NCBI RefSeq assembly: GCF_031846445.1
Contig: NZ_JAVRHR010000002.1
Coordinates: 997,144-1,061,143, forward strand
Direction of reading: 5' to 3'
DNA from: Croceitalea rosinachiae
GTDB lineage: Bacteria > Bacteroidota > Bacteroidia > Flavobacteriales > Flavobacteriaceae
DNA: 64,000 bases
Shown: positions 26,189 through 34,754 of the stretch, piece after piece
How positions within the stretch are numbered: the first letter of the stretch is position 1
Layout: each line of letters opens with the position of its first letter
The notes under the pieces: model-generated
What the model saw: only the letters and a program-made list of their open reading frames with translations
Database searches by the model: none
What the model was told of the DNA's origin: nothing
Made by a program: the position numbers and the translations under genes

Positions 26189-28138
26189 TTAAATAGCTGC
26201 AGTTTTCCTAGCTATAATTTTGCCTTCGTCTTCAAAAATAGTGTTTTTTTTCTTATCCAATTTGCAAAATTCAGAGTTGTTAGATATAAACTCCGGAACA
26301 ATATCCTTCATTAGCTGTACTGTGTTATTTCCAAAAAACATATTGGCTATGCAAAGCTCGTCAATAAGAGATTTAAGTTTCCCATATTCCATTTTTCTAG
26401 CCTTACTAATTTTTATTTTTTTGTGGTAGGTAGGTAGCGTGTTCTCTCCATTTGCCAATAATTCTTCATACAACTTTTCTCCAGGTCTTAAACCTGTAAT
26501 AATAATATCTATATCTTCCGGATAAAGTAAACCTGAAAGCTTAATCATATTTTTTGCCAAATCAAAAATCTTCACGGACTCACCCATGTCAAAAATAAAA
26601 ATTTCACCACCGACACCCATTGAACCTGCCTCTAAAACCAGTTGAGACGCTTCAGGAATTGTCATAAAATAACGTGTTATATCCTTATGGGTAAGCGTAA
26701 GTGGCCCACCTTTTTCGATTTGCTTCCTAAATAATGGGATAACCGACCCATTGGAACCTAGAACATTTCCAAATCTTGTAATAATATACCGCGTATCACT
26801 AAGTTGTTGTAAACAGCTTACATAAATTTCAGCTATTCGCTTACTAGCGCCCATTATGTTTGTTGGATTTACCGCCTTATCAGTGGAAACCAGCACAAAT
26901 TTATCCACCTCATGTTCGGCTGATAAATCAGCTATATTCTTTGTCCCTGCAATGTTTATTTTAATTGCTTCGTACGAATTTTGCTCCATTAGTGGGACAT
27001 GTTTATAAGCTGCTGCATGGAATACCATATTTGGCTTGTGCTCCTCAAAAAGATTATTCATCCTTTTCTTATCCCTTACATCTCCTACAATAGCAGAAAA
27101 ATTGTGAAATCCTTTTTGTTTTAATTCTTGCTGCAAATCATACAAAGCCGATTCTGCTTGGTCAATGATAATCAAAGACTTGTACTTGAAATTGCATATT
27201 TGCCTAACCAATTCACTACCTATTGAACCCGCTCCTCCTGTTACCAAAATAGTTTTGTTATACAATTCCTTTTCTATGTTAAGATTGTCCAGATCAATAG
27301 GAGCGCGATTTAATAAATCCTCAATTTGAATATTCTTTATTTGGGACGCTTTCAATTCCCCATTGATCCAATCTTCAATCGGAGGAACAATTTTAACCAC
27401 CACAGGAAAATCAACCAGTCCTTCTACAAGTGCCTTTAGTCTCGAGCTGGAAATGGTTTGAATACAAAATATGATTTCAGAAATGGCTCTCTTAACAATG
27501 AAGTCTTCAGTGAGGACATCTGGCGAATACACACTAACGCCATTAATGACTTTGCCAATCTTCTTTTTGTCATTATCAACGAATCCCACAACCTTCACAT
27601 TATTTTTGGAAAGGTTGATAATCGCATTATATGTGAGTATTCCCGATTCTCCTGCACCGTATATTACGATGTTCTTAGAAGAGCTTGGCCTATTTTCATT
27701 CAGAACATTTAGGTAAAAGACTTTAAAGACATATCTAGAGGAAACCATCCCAATAAAACTTATCAGACTATTAATAATGATTATGGATAGCGGAATAGTA
27801 AACCTTACTTCTGTTTCAAAAGATCGGTAAGTCAAAACAATAAATATGGCAATGATACTTGTAAGACATATTGCATTAAAAATATTGTAAACATCTTTTA
27901 TACCCGTATGTCTTATGACTCCTTTATAAGAGCCGATAATCAAAAATGAAAAAAGAGCTACAATAGCAACAAGCGGCACTTGCATATATAAGTTTTCTAC
28001 TGCGAAGTCAAAAGTGAGATTGAATCTTACAAAATAAGACAACACAAAAGCCATACATACAATAACCACATCGATGGCCAAAACCAACCATTTAGAGGCA
28101 TATCTTTCTACAGTATTGGTTAAGTAACTTTGTATCAT
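26189..28138 (-). CDS. CapD/PglF-like nucleotide-sugar 4,6-dehydratase
   Basis: This 649-residue membrane-anchored enzyme of the FlaA1/CapD/WbpM/PglF family has four N-terminal helices (about 15-120), a Rossmann-like middle domain, and a C-terminal SDR domain. Motifs are GGAGSIGSELVRQ, FHAAAYKHVPLME and TNIMGASKRIAE. The usual YxxxK is MxxxK, which is normal for the large members of this family. These enzymes convert UDP-GlcNAc to a 4-keto-6-deoxy sugar. The gene overlaps the upstream aminotransferase by four bases, matching a PglF/PglE-type pathway to a 4-amino-6-deoxy sugar. Confidence 0.93.
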   Translation of the reverse strand: MIQSYLTNTVERYASKWLVLAIDVVIVCMAFVLSYFVRFNLTFDFAVENLYMQVPLVAIVALFSFLIIGSYKGVIRHTGIKDVYNIFNAICLTSIIAIFIVLTYRSFETEVRFTIPLSIIIINSLISFIGMVSSRYVFKVFYLNVLNENRPSSSKNIVIYGAGESGILTYNAIINLSKNNVKVVGFVDNDKKKIGKVINGVSVYSPDVLTEDFIVKRAISEIIFCIQTISSSRLKALVEGLVDFPVVVKIVPPIEDWINGELKASQIKNIQIEDLLNRAPIDLDNLNIEKELYNKTILVTGGAGSIGSELVRQICNFKYKSLIIIDQAESALYDLQQELKQKGFHNFSAIVGDVRDKKRMNNLFEEHKPNMVFHAAAYKHVPLMEQNSYEAIKINIAGTKNIADLSAEHEVDKFVLVSTDKAVNPTNIMGASKRIAEIYVSCLQQLSDTRYIITRFGNVLGSNGSVIPLFRKQIEKGGPLTLTHKDITRYFMTIPEASQLVLEAGSMGVGGEIFIFDMGESVKIFDLAKNMIKLSGLLYPEDIDIIITGLRPGEKLYEELLANGENTLPTYHKKIKISKARKMEYGKLKSLIDELCIANMFFGNNTVQLMKDIVPEFISNNSEFCKLDKKKNTIFEDEGKIIARKTAAI

Positions 28139-29262
28139 TGAATGGTTTTTTTAATGGTTTGGGCAGTACGTTCTAAATCTATTGAACTTAAATTGGAGCC
28201 GCTAGGCAAACAAAGTCCTTTATCAAATAATGTTTCTGAAGTCCCATCTACAAACGCCATATTTTCCTCAAAAACTGGTTGTAAATGCATTGGTTTCCAT
28301 AAAGGTCGTGATTCTATGTTTTCGTTTAACAATGCAATCCTAACCTTTTCTCTTGTAGCATAGTTATCAAACAAGACACAACTCAACCATCTATTTGAAA
28401 ACATACCTTCCGGCTCCGGGAGAAAAGATAATCCATCTATATCATTAAGCTCTTCAAGGTAATATCTGTAGTTCCTTCTCCTTGCCTCTACCCTTTCGTC
28501 CAAGACTTCCATTTGTCCTCTTCCGATACCTGCAAGTACATTACTCATTCGATAATTGTGCCCAATTTCAGAATGTTGATAATGTGGTGCATTATCTCTG
28601 GCTTGAGTTGCCAGAAAAACGGCTTTCTCCTTTTTTTCTATGTCCTTTGATACTAATGCACCACCCCCAGAGGTAGTAATGATTTTGTTACCATTGAAAG
28701 AGAGTATGGCAATATCACCAAAGGTACCACAGTTTTGTCCATTCCAAGAACTTCCCAGAGCCTCGGCACTATCTTCTAATATTGGAATACTATACTTTTT
28801 TCCTATAGCATGAATTTCTCCAACCTTATAGGGCATTCCATATAAATGCACAGCAATTATGGCTTTGGGTTTAACACCCTCTTCTAAACGTTGAAGAATA
28901 GCCATCTCCAAAAGTTCGGGAGACATATTCCAAGTTTCCAGTTCACTATCAATAAAAATAGGTCGCGCACCTAAGTAGGCAATTGGATTGGCAGTAGCGG
29001 AGAAAGTAAAACTTTGACACAGCACCTCATCACCAGGGACAACTTCCAATAGCTTAAGTCCAAGATGTATGGCAGCAGTGCCAGAGCTTAAGGCCGCTAC
29101 ATGCGTGCCATTTCCTAGATAATCTTCAATTGACTTTTCAAATCCAGAAACGTTGGGACCAAGAGGGGCAATCCAATTAGTTCTAAACGCTTCTTCGACG
29201 AAACTTTGTTCGTTGGTTCCCATATGGGGAGATGAAAGCCAAATCTTAGTAAGTATTTCCAC
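28135..29262 (-). CDS. DegT/DnrJ/EryC1-family sugar aminotransferase
   Basis: This 375-residue PLP-dependent sugar aminotransferase resembles PglE/EpsN. The PLP-binding aspartate is in ILEDSAEALGS (Asp164), and the Schiff-base lysine is in SFNGNKIITTSGGG (Lys193). It would aminate the 4-keto-6-deoxy sugar made by the overlapping CapD/PglF-like gene. The product would be a UDP-4-amino-4,6-dideoxy sugar on the way to a bacillosamine-like residue. The PglD-type acetyltransferase that usually accompanies it is not seen in this window. Confidence 0.93.
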   Translation of the reverse strand: MEILTKIWLSSPHMGTNEQSFVEEAFRTNWIAPLGPNVSGFEKSIEDYLGNGTHVAALSSGTAAIHLGLKLLEVVPGDEVLCQSFTFSATANPIAYLGARPIFIDSELETWNMSPELLEMAILQRLEEGVKPKAIIAVHLYGMPYKVGEIHAIGKKYSIPILEDSAEALGSSWNGQNCGTFGDIAILSFNGNKIITTSGGGALVSKDIEKKEKAVFLATQARDNAPHYQHSEIGHNYRMSNVLAGIGRGQMEVLDERVEARRRNYRYYLEELNDIDGLSFLPEPEGMFSNRWLSCVLFDNYATREKVRIALLNENIESRPLWKPMHLQPVFEENMAFVDGTSETLFDKGLCLPSGSNLSSIDLERTAQTIKKTIQ

Positions 29263-29434
29263 AAGGTTAAATTATAGTAAGATTCAATTAAAATACACAG
29301 CCAAATTAGCCATAGTTTTGTAGCCCAAGTCAAAATTGGGTATAATTTCGATTAATATCAAAAAAATATCGGTTAAAGGGCTTTTTCAACCCAAACAAAT
29401 AAACCTAAAGTCGAGAATTTGATAGTGTAACATC

Positions 29435-29464
29435 TTGTCGACTTAAAAATCCATTTATCGACAA
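29435..29464. promoter_or_regulatory. Inverted repeat TTGTCGA-N16-TCGACAA
   Basis: This lies in the 263-base divergent region between the aminotransferase (minus) and ugd (plus) genes. The right arm reads TTTATCGACAA, like the TTTATCGA(T/C) core seen at 2360 and 18793. It may be an operator serving both EPS transcription units. The rest of 29263-29525 shows no gene. Confidence 0.4.
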
Positions 29465-29525
29465 TATTTTTTAAATAGTGGAGTTATTTACTAATCTTTG
29501 CACGCTCAATGAACAAAATCATTTC

Positions 29526-30923
29526 ATGAAAAAAATTACAGAAATCTGCTGTATTGGCGCTGGATATGTGGGAGGACCTACAATGTCGGTAATCGCAAAT
29601 CAATGTCCTGAAATCAATGTCACCGTGGTGGATATTAATCAACAACGTATAGATGACTGGAATAACACAAATCTTGAAAACCTACCTATATACGAACCGG
29701 GACTAAAAGAAATCGTAGCCAAGAACAGAAATAAAAACCTTTTCTTCTCAACCGAAGTCGATAAGGCCATTGATAAGGCCCAAATGATTTTTATTTCGGT
29801 CAATACACCAACAAAAACTTATGGCAAGGGAAAGGGTCAAGCGGCAGACTTAAAATATATTGAGCTGTGCGCAAGAACTATCGCCGAGGTAGCCAAAGAT
29901 GACAAAATAGTGGTTGAAAAATCTACTTTGCCAGTTAGAACTGCCCAAGCGATAAAAAGCATTTTGGACAATACGGGTAAAGGAGTACATTTTGAGATAC
30001 TTTCCAATCCCGAATTTTTGGCTGAAGGTACGGCAATTGATGATCTTATCAACGCTGATAGGGTGTTAATAGGTGGTAATGACTCCCCAACTGGCCAAGA
30101 AGCCAAAGATGCGCTGAGCCAGGTTTATGAAAATTGGATTCCTAAGGAGAAAATATTACAGACAAACGTTTGGTCTTCAGAGTTATCGAAACTGGTCGCC
30201 AATGCATTTTTGGCACAACGCGTCTCTTCCATCAATGCAATTTCCGCTCTCTGTGAAAAGACTGACGCCAATGTTCAAGAAGTATCAAAAGCCATCGGTT
30301 TTGACAGCAGAATAGGTCCAAAGTTTTTGCAGGCCTCTGTAGGTTTTGGAGGTTCCTGTTTTCAAAAAGATATCCTTAATCTAGTATACATCGCCCGAAG
30401 TTATGGATTAGCAGAAGTAGCTGATTATTGGGAACAGGTAATTATAATGAATGATTACCAAAAGCGCCGTTTCGCCGAGAATATCGTGAACACGCTGTAC
30501 AACACCGTATCTGGAAAAAAGATTGCTATGTATGGATGGGCATTCAAAAAAGATACCAACGATACCCGGGAATCTGCTGCCATTTACGTTGCTGATGCTC
30601 TGCTGGAGGAGAAAGCAGAGATTGTGGTGTACGACCCAAAAGTATCAGAAGATCAGATATATGCCGATCTTGATTACTTGGGGAGCCGAAGTTCTAGTTT
30701 GACGAGGGAATTATTGAAAGTTGTCGATGATCCCATTAAAGCAACGGAACAAGCCCATGCCGTGGCCATAATGACGGAATGGGACGAGTTTAAAACATTT
30801 GACTGGGTAAAAATCTTTGAAAATATGTTAAAACCTGCCTTCCTCTTTGACGGCCGACGCTTGTTGGAAACCCAAAAAATGGAGGATATCGGGTTTAAGT
30901 ATTATAAAATAGGGCAATCATGA
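29526..30923 (+). CDS. ugd: UDP-glucose 6-dehydrogenase
   Basis: This 465-residue cytoplasmic enzyme oxidises UDP-glucose to UDP-glucuronate with NAD+. It resembles the longer, eukaryote-like UGDH form. The Rossmann start is ICCIGAGYVGGPTMSVIA, and the catalytic cysteine lies in GFGGSCFQKDILNLVY (about residue 276). WAFKKDTNDTRES and FDGRRLL are in the C-terminal domain. I start at the ATG of MKKITEICC; a GTG at 29478 would add 16 residues without similarity. It overlaps the next epimerase gene by four bases. Confidence 0.95.
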   Translation: MKKITEICCIGAGYVGGPTMSVIANQCPEINVTVVDINQQRIDDWNNTNLENLPIYEPGLKEIVAKNRNKNLFFSTEVDKAIDKAQMIFISVNTPTKTYGKGKGQAADLKYIELCARTIAEVAKDDKIVVEKSTLPVRTAQAIKSILDNTGKGVHFEILSNPEFLAEGTAIDDLINADRVLIGGNDSPTGQEAKDALSQVYENWIPKEKILQTNVWSSELSKLVANAFLAQRVSSINAISALCEKTDANVQEVSKAIGFDSRIGPKFLQASVGFGGSCFQKDILNLVYIARSYGLAEVADYWEQVIIMNDYQKRRFAENIVNTLYNTVSGKKIAMYGWAFKKDTNDTRESAAIYVADALLEEKAEIVVYDPKVSEDQIYADLDYLGSRSSSLTRELLKVVDDPIKATEQAHAVAIMTEWDEFKTFDWVKIFENMLKPAFLFDGRRLLETQKMEDIGFKYYKIGQS

Positions 30924-31939
30924 AAATTTTGGTAACCGGGGCAGCCGGATTCATAGGTTTCCATGTCTGCAAAAGCCTTCTGGAAAAAAAACATGAAGTA
31001 GTCGGTCTTGATAATATTAATGATTATTACGACACAAGACTGAAATTTGACAGACTTAAAGAACTAGGTATCCAAGAAGAACAGGCCAAAAATGAAAATT
31101 TGCGGGTGCAAAGTGTAACGCATATTAACTTTAGTTTTGTAAGAATGGTATTGGAGGATCGCAAAAATCTTCCTGAACTTTTCAAGACCGAATCATTTGA
31201 TATTGTCTGTAACTTAGCGGCACAGGCAGGGGTTCGTTACAGTTTGGAAAATCCTGAGGCCTACATTGATAGCAATTTGGTAGGTTTTTTGAACATATTG
31301 GAGGCCTCTCGCCATAACAATATTAAACATCTGGTTTACGCCAGCAGTTCAAGTGTCTATGGAGCCAATGAAAAGGTTCCCTTTGAAACAAAAGATCGTG
31401 TAGATAACCCAGTAAGTCTTTATGCTGCTACGAAAAAAAGCAATGAACTCATGGCTCATACTTACAGTCACTTGTTCAACCTGCCCACAACTGGGCTTCG
31501 TTTTTTTACGGTATACGGTCCTTGGGGAAGACCGGATATGGCTATGTTTTTGTTTACGGACTCCATTTTAAATGATAGACCTATTAAAGTCTTTAACAAT
31601 GGCCAATTGGAGCGGGATTTCACCTATATCGATGATATCGTAGAAGGTGTTACAAAAATCATTGAGTCGGAAACCACTAACCAAAAAAAAGAGGTGCCTT
31701 ATAAAGTGTACAACATAGGGAACAACCAATCTATAAAACTTATGGATTTTATTCAATCCATAGAGGAATGCTTAGGGATTGAAGCAAAAAAAAATATGTT
31801 ACCTATGCAGCCGGGGGACGTAATTAGGACCTGGGCGGATGTGAATGATTTAATTACTGACTATGGCTATAGCCCAAACACCCCTGTAAAGGAAGGCATA
31901 GCACATTTCATAGATTGGTATAAAAACTACTATTCCTAG
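30920..31939 (+). CDS. NAD-dependent epimerase, UDP-glucuronate 4-epimerase-like
   Basis: This 339-residue extended SDR begins MKILVTGAAGFIGFHVCKSL and has LDNINDYYDTRLKFDRL, a segment typical of UDP-glucuronate 4-epimerases. The catalytic SLYAATKKSNE lies near residue 165. TTGLRFFTVYGPWGRPDMA follows. With Ugd it would supply UDP-galacturonate. Galacturonate in the polymer would fit the presence of a pectate-lyase-like enzyme in the locus, but that link is inference. Confidence 0.92.
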   Translation: MKILVTGAAGFIGFHVCKSLLEKKHEVVGLDNINDYYDTRLKFDRLKELGIQEEQAKNENLRVQSVTHINFSFVRMVLEDRKNLPELFKTESFDIVCNLAAQAGVRYSLENPEAYIDSNLVGFLNILEASRHNNIKHLVYASSSSVYGANEKVPFETKDRVDNPVSLYAATKKSNELMAHTYSHLFNLPTTGLRFFTVYGPWGRPDMAMFLFTDSILNDRPIKVFNNGQLERDFTYIDDIVEGVTKIIESETTNQKKEVPYKVYNIGNNQSIKLMDFIQSIEECLGIEAKKNMLPMQPGDVIRTWADVNDLITDYGYSPNTPVKEGIAHFIDWYKNYYS

Positions 31940-32004
31940 ATCATGGTTCATTTCAATTGAAGGTGAAAGTTAATTTTACCAATTTTTAACCAATAAAGGT
32001 TCTT

Positions 32005-32811
32005 ATGGATTCAAAAAACGATTTTTTTCTAGCTGCACTTACCGCGTCCATTGAGGCGGGAAGAGCAATATTGGAGGTTTACGATAAATCTGATTACGGT
32101 GTGACTTCAAAAGAAGATTCCTCCCCTTTAACAGAAGCCGATTTAATTTCTAGCAAAATCATCAACGAACATTTGACTCAAACTCCTTTCCCTATTATCA
32201 GTGAAGAAGTAAAAACGGAAAAAAAATCCCTTCGAGAGTCGTGGACAACTTGCTGGGTGGTCGACCCTCTAGACGGTACCAAGGAGTTTATAAAGCGAAA
32301 TGGTGAATTTACCGTTAATATTGCCCTTTGTCATGATGGAATACCGATATCCGGAGTGATTTACACTCCGGTGACTCGAGAACTTTATTATGCGAGGGTC
32401 AAAGACGAAGTTGCCTTCAAAACAGTATTAAATGAAAATCATGAAGTTACCGATGGATTTTTCAATGAAAGAGACCATATCCAACCTTCAACTATTGATA
32501 GGAAAAAAATCCGCATTGTAGGTAGCCGTTCGCACATGAATGAAGATACTATTGATTTTATGACAGGATTGAAGACCAAATATGATGCTGTTGAGATTGT
32601 TTCAAAGGGCAGTTCCCTAAAGTTCTGTTTAGTGGCCGAAGGCAAGGCCGATATATATCCAAGATTTGCTCCAACTATGGAATGGGATACAGCTGCAGGT
32701 CATGCGATTTGCAACGCCGTCGGACTAAAGGTGATTTCACAGGATACAAATGATGAATTACTGTACAATAAAGAGAGTATGTTAAATCCTTATTTTTTGG
32801 TAACGCAATAA
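32005..32811 (+). CDS. cysQ: 3'(2'),5'-bisphosphate nucleotidase CysQ
   Basis: This 268-residue enzyme of the inositol-monophosphatase superfamily hydrolyses 3'-phosphoadenosine-5'-phosphate (PAP), the by-product of sulfotransferases. Metal-binding motifs are ISEE, WVVDPLDGTKEFIKR and EWDTAAGHAIC. It opens the sulfate-activation block and is followed two bases later by the DUF2061 gene. Its presence beside cysC/cysD/cysN and with sulfotransferases in the locus supports recycling of PAP from polymer sulfation. Confidence 0.94.
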   Translation: MDSKNDFFLAALTASIEAGRAILEVYDKSDYGVTSKEDSSPLTEADLISSKIINEHLTQTPFPIISEEVKTEKKSLRESWTTCWVVDPLDGTKEFIKRNGEFTVNIALCHDGIPISGVIYTPVTRELYYARVKDEVAFKTVLNENHEVTDGFFNERDHIQPSTIDRKKIRIVGSRSHMNEDTIDFMTGLKTKYDAVEIVSKGSSLKFCLVAEGKADIYPRFAPTMEWDTAAGHAICNAVGLKVISQDTNDELLYNKESMLNPYFLVTQ

Positions 32812-32813
32812 CT

Positions 32814-33263
32814 ATGGGTAAAATTTCCAGTTTTATGGGTAAGATTTCCCATAAAAGACATATTGCTAAAACACTTACCTGGCGTATGGTTGGTACGCTG
32901 GATACAATCGTATTATCTTGGATTATCACTGGAAACCCGACCACTGGGCTCAAAATTGGATTTTCAGAGGTATTGACTAAAATGATTTTATATTACCTAC
33001 ATGAAAGAACATGGGTAAAGGTGAAAATACCAGAAAGTAGAAAAAGACACCTATTTAAAACATTTTCATGGAGATTTATCGGGACTTTAGATACCATATT
33101 ACTATCGTGGTTAATCTCGGGAAACCCTATGACCGGCTTAAAAATTGGTGGTTTTGAAATCATTACCAAAATGATATTGTATTATTGCCATGAAAGGGCT
33201 TGGTACCGGATTAATTTTGGTCTGGACAAAATAATTAGATCAAAAACATGGAAAAGAATATAG
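32814..33263 (+). CDS. Tandem DUF2061 protein
   Basis: This 149-residue protein is made of two DUF2061 copies. The first contains KRHIAKTLTWRMVGTLDTIV and ITGNPTTGLKIG (about 15-70). The second has KRHLFKTFSWRFIGTLDTIL and ISGNPMTGLKIG (about 75-130). Each copy ends in KMILYYxHERxW. The repeats contain hydrophobic stretches and are probably membrane-associated. The function is unknown. It sits between cysQ and cysC and overlaps cysC by 16 bases, so a role connected to sulfate supply is plausible. Confidence 0.88.
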   Translation: MGKISSFMGKISHKRHIAKTLTWRMVGTLDTIVLSWIITGNPTTGLKIGFSEVLTKMILYYLHERTWVKVKIPESRKRHLFKTFSWRFIGTLDTILLSWLISGNPMTGLKIGGFEIITKMILYYCHERAWYRINFGLDKIIRSKTWKRI

Positions 33264-33844
33264 TAGCGCATTCATACAAAATAGGAGCTGAAGAACGCCG
33301 TGAATTAAATGGTCACAATTCACTTCTCGTTTTCTTCACAGGACTATCAGGCTCCGGGAAATCTACTTTGGCCAATGCCTTCGAAGAACGGTTGCATAAA
33401 GAAAAGATTAGGACTTATGTACTTGATGGGGATAATGTACGTAAGGGTATTAATAGTAATCTCTCTTTCAAACCGGAAGATCGATCAGAAAATCTTAGAC
33501 GAATCGGTGAAATTTCAAAGCTTTTTATAGATGCTGGAATTATTGTTTTAGCAGCGTTCATAGCACCTTACCAAAAAGATAGGGAGTCAATAAAAAATAC
33601 TGTTGACGCCGCAAACTATGTCGAAGTCTTTGTTAACACCCCTTTGGATGTTTGTGAAGAAAGGGATGTCAAGGGACTTTACGCAAAAGCTCGCAAAGGG
33701 CAAATCAAAAATATGACCGGTGTTTCTGCGCCTTATGAGAGTCCCATTGAACCAGATGTAGAAGTCTCAAATGAAAATAGTCTTGAAGAATCTGTTGATA
33801 TCATATATAATAAAATCAAAAACCAAATAAGACTCAAAAAATGA
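33248..33844 (+). CDS. cysC: Adenylylsulfate kinase CysC
   Basis: This 198-residue APS kinase makes PAPS from APS and ATP. The P-loop is FFTGLSGSGKST (about 30-41). VLDGDNVRKGINSNLSF, RSENLRRIGEISKLF and LYAKARKGQIKNMTG are conserved. The motif that usually reads FISP is FIAP here, so the serine that is phosphorylated in some bacterial enzymes is alanine. It overlaps cysD by four bases (ATGA). No CysH reductase is nearby, so the PAPS is likely for sulfation. Confidence 0.94.
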   Translation: MEKNIVAHSYKIGAEERRELNGHNSLLVFFTGLSGSGKSTLANAFEERLHKEKIRTYVLDGDNVRKGINSNLSFKPEDRSENLRRIGEISKLFIDAGIIVLAAFIAPYQKDRESIKNTVDAANYVEVFVNTPLDVCEERDVKGLYAKARKGQIKNMTGVSAPYESPIEPDVEVSNENSLEESVDIIYNKIKNQIRLKK

Positions 33845-34746
33845 GTAAATTCTATTTAAATTATCTAGACGAATTGGAATCAGAAGCCATCTTCGTTTTA
33901 CGCGAGGTTTGGGCACAATTTCAAAATCCAGTTATTCTTTTTTCTGGGGGTAAAGATTCAATTCTTGTGGCGCACTTAGCTAAAAAAGCTTTTTTTCCAG
34001 CCAAAATTCCATTCCCATTAATGCATGTAGATACTGGTCATAATTTCCCAGAAACAATACAATTTAGGGATGATACTATAAAAGAGCTTGGGGTTAATTT
34101 GATAGTAGGTTCTGTGCAAGAAGCCATTGACGATGGAAGGGTAGCAGAGGAAAAAGGGAAAAGTGCAACTCGGAATTCACTACAGATTACTACATTACTC
34201 GATGCTATTGAAGCGCATAAAGTTGACTGTGCAATAGGCGGTGGAAGACGTGATGAAGAAAAAGCTAGAGCTAAAGAACGTTTCTTTTCACATCGCGATG
34301 ATTTTGGACAATGGGATCCGAAAAATCAACGACCAGAATTATGGAATTTGTTTAATGGAAAACATTTCGAAGGAGAGCACTTTAGAGCTTTCCCAATAAG
34401 TAATTGGACTGAAATGGATGTTTGGAACTATATAAAACGTGAAAATATTGCCATTCCTTCGCTATATTTTGCTCATGAAAGAGAGGTCGTATGGAGAAGT
34501 GATTCTTGGATTCCAAATTCTAATTTTTTAAAGTTAGAAGAAGGGGAAAAAATAGTAAAAAAGAAAATTAGATTTCGAACCCTTGGGGATATTACCATTA
34601 CTGGTGGTATTGAATCTGATGCTGATACCTTAGAAAAAATTGCGGAAGAAGTTTCTGGTATGAGGCAAACCGAAAGAGGTAATAGAACAGATGACAAACG
34701 TTCTGAAAGTGCAATGGAAGATAGAAAAAGACAAGGGTATTTTTAA
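33841..34746 (+). CDS. cysD: Sulfate adenylyltransferase subunit 2
   Basis: This 301-residue ATP sulfurylase small subunit is of the PAPS reductase-like ATP pyrophosphatase fold. The PP-loop is ILFSGGKDSILVAHLAKKAF. FPLMHVDTGHNFPET and IGGGRRDEEKARAKER are conserved, and the C-terminus ends ESAMEDRKRQGYF as in typical CysD. With CysN it forms APS from ATP and sulfate. The cysC-cysD-cysN genes overlap or are spaced by only a few bases, so they form one operon. Confidence 0.96.
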   Translation: MSKFYLNYLDELESEAIFVLREVWAQFQNPVILFSGGKDSILVAHLAKKAFFPAKIPFPLMHVDTGHNFPETIQFRDDTIKELGVNLIVGSVQEAIDDGRVAEEKGKSATRNSLQITTLLDAIEAHKVDCAIGGGRRDEEKARAKERFFSHRDDFGQWDPKNQRPELWNLFNGKHFEGEHFRAFPISNWTEMDVWNYIKRENIAIPSLYFAHEREVVWRSDSWIPNSNFLKLEEGEKIVKKKIRFRTLGDITITGGIESDADTLEKIAEEVSGMRQTERGNRTDDKRSESAMEDRKRQGYF

Positions 34747-34754
34747 AAAAAAAT

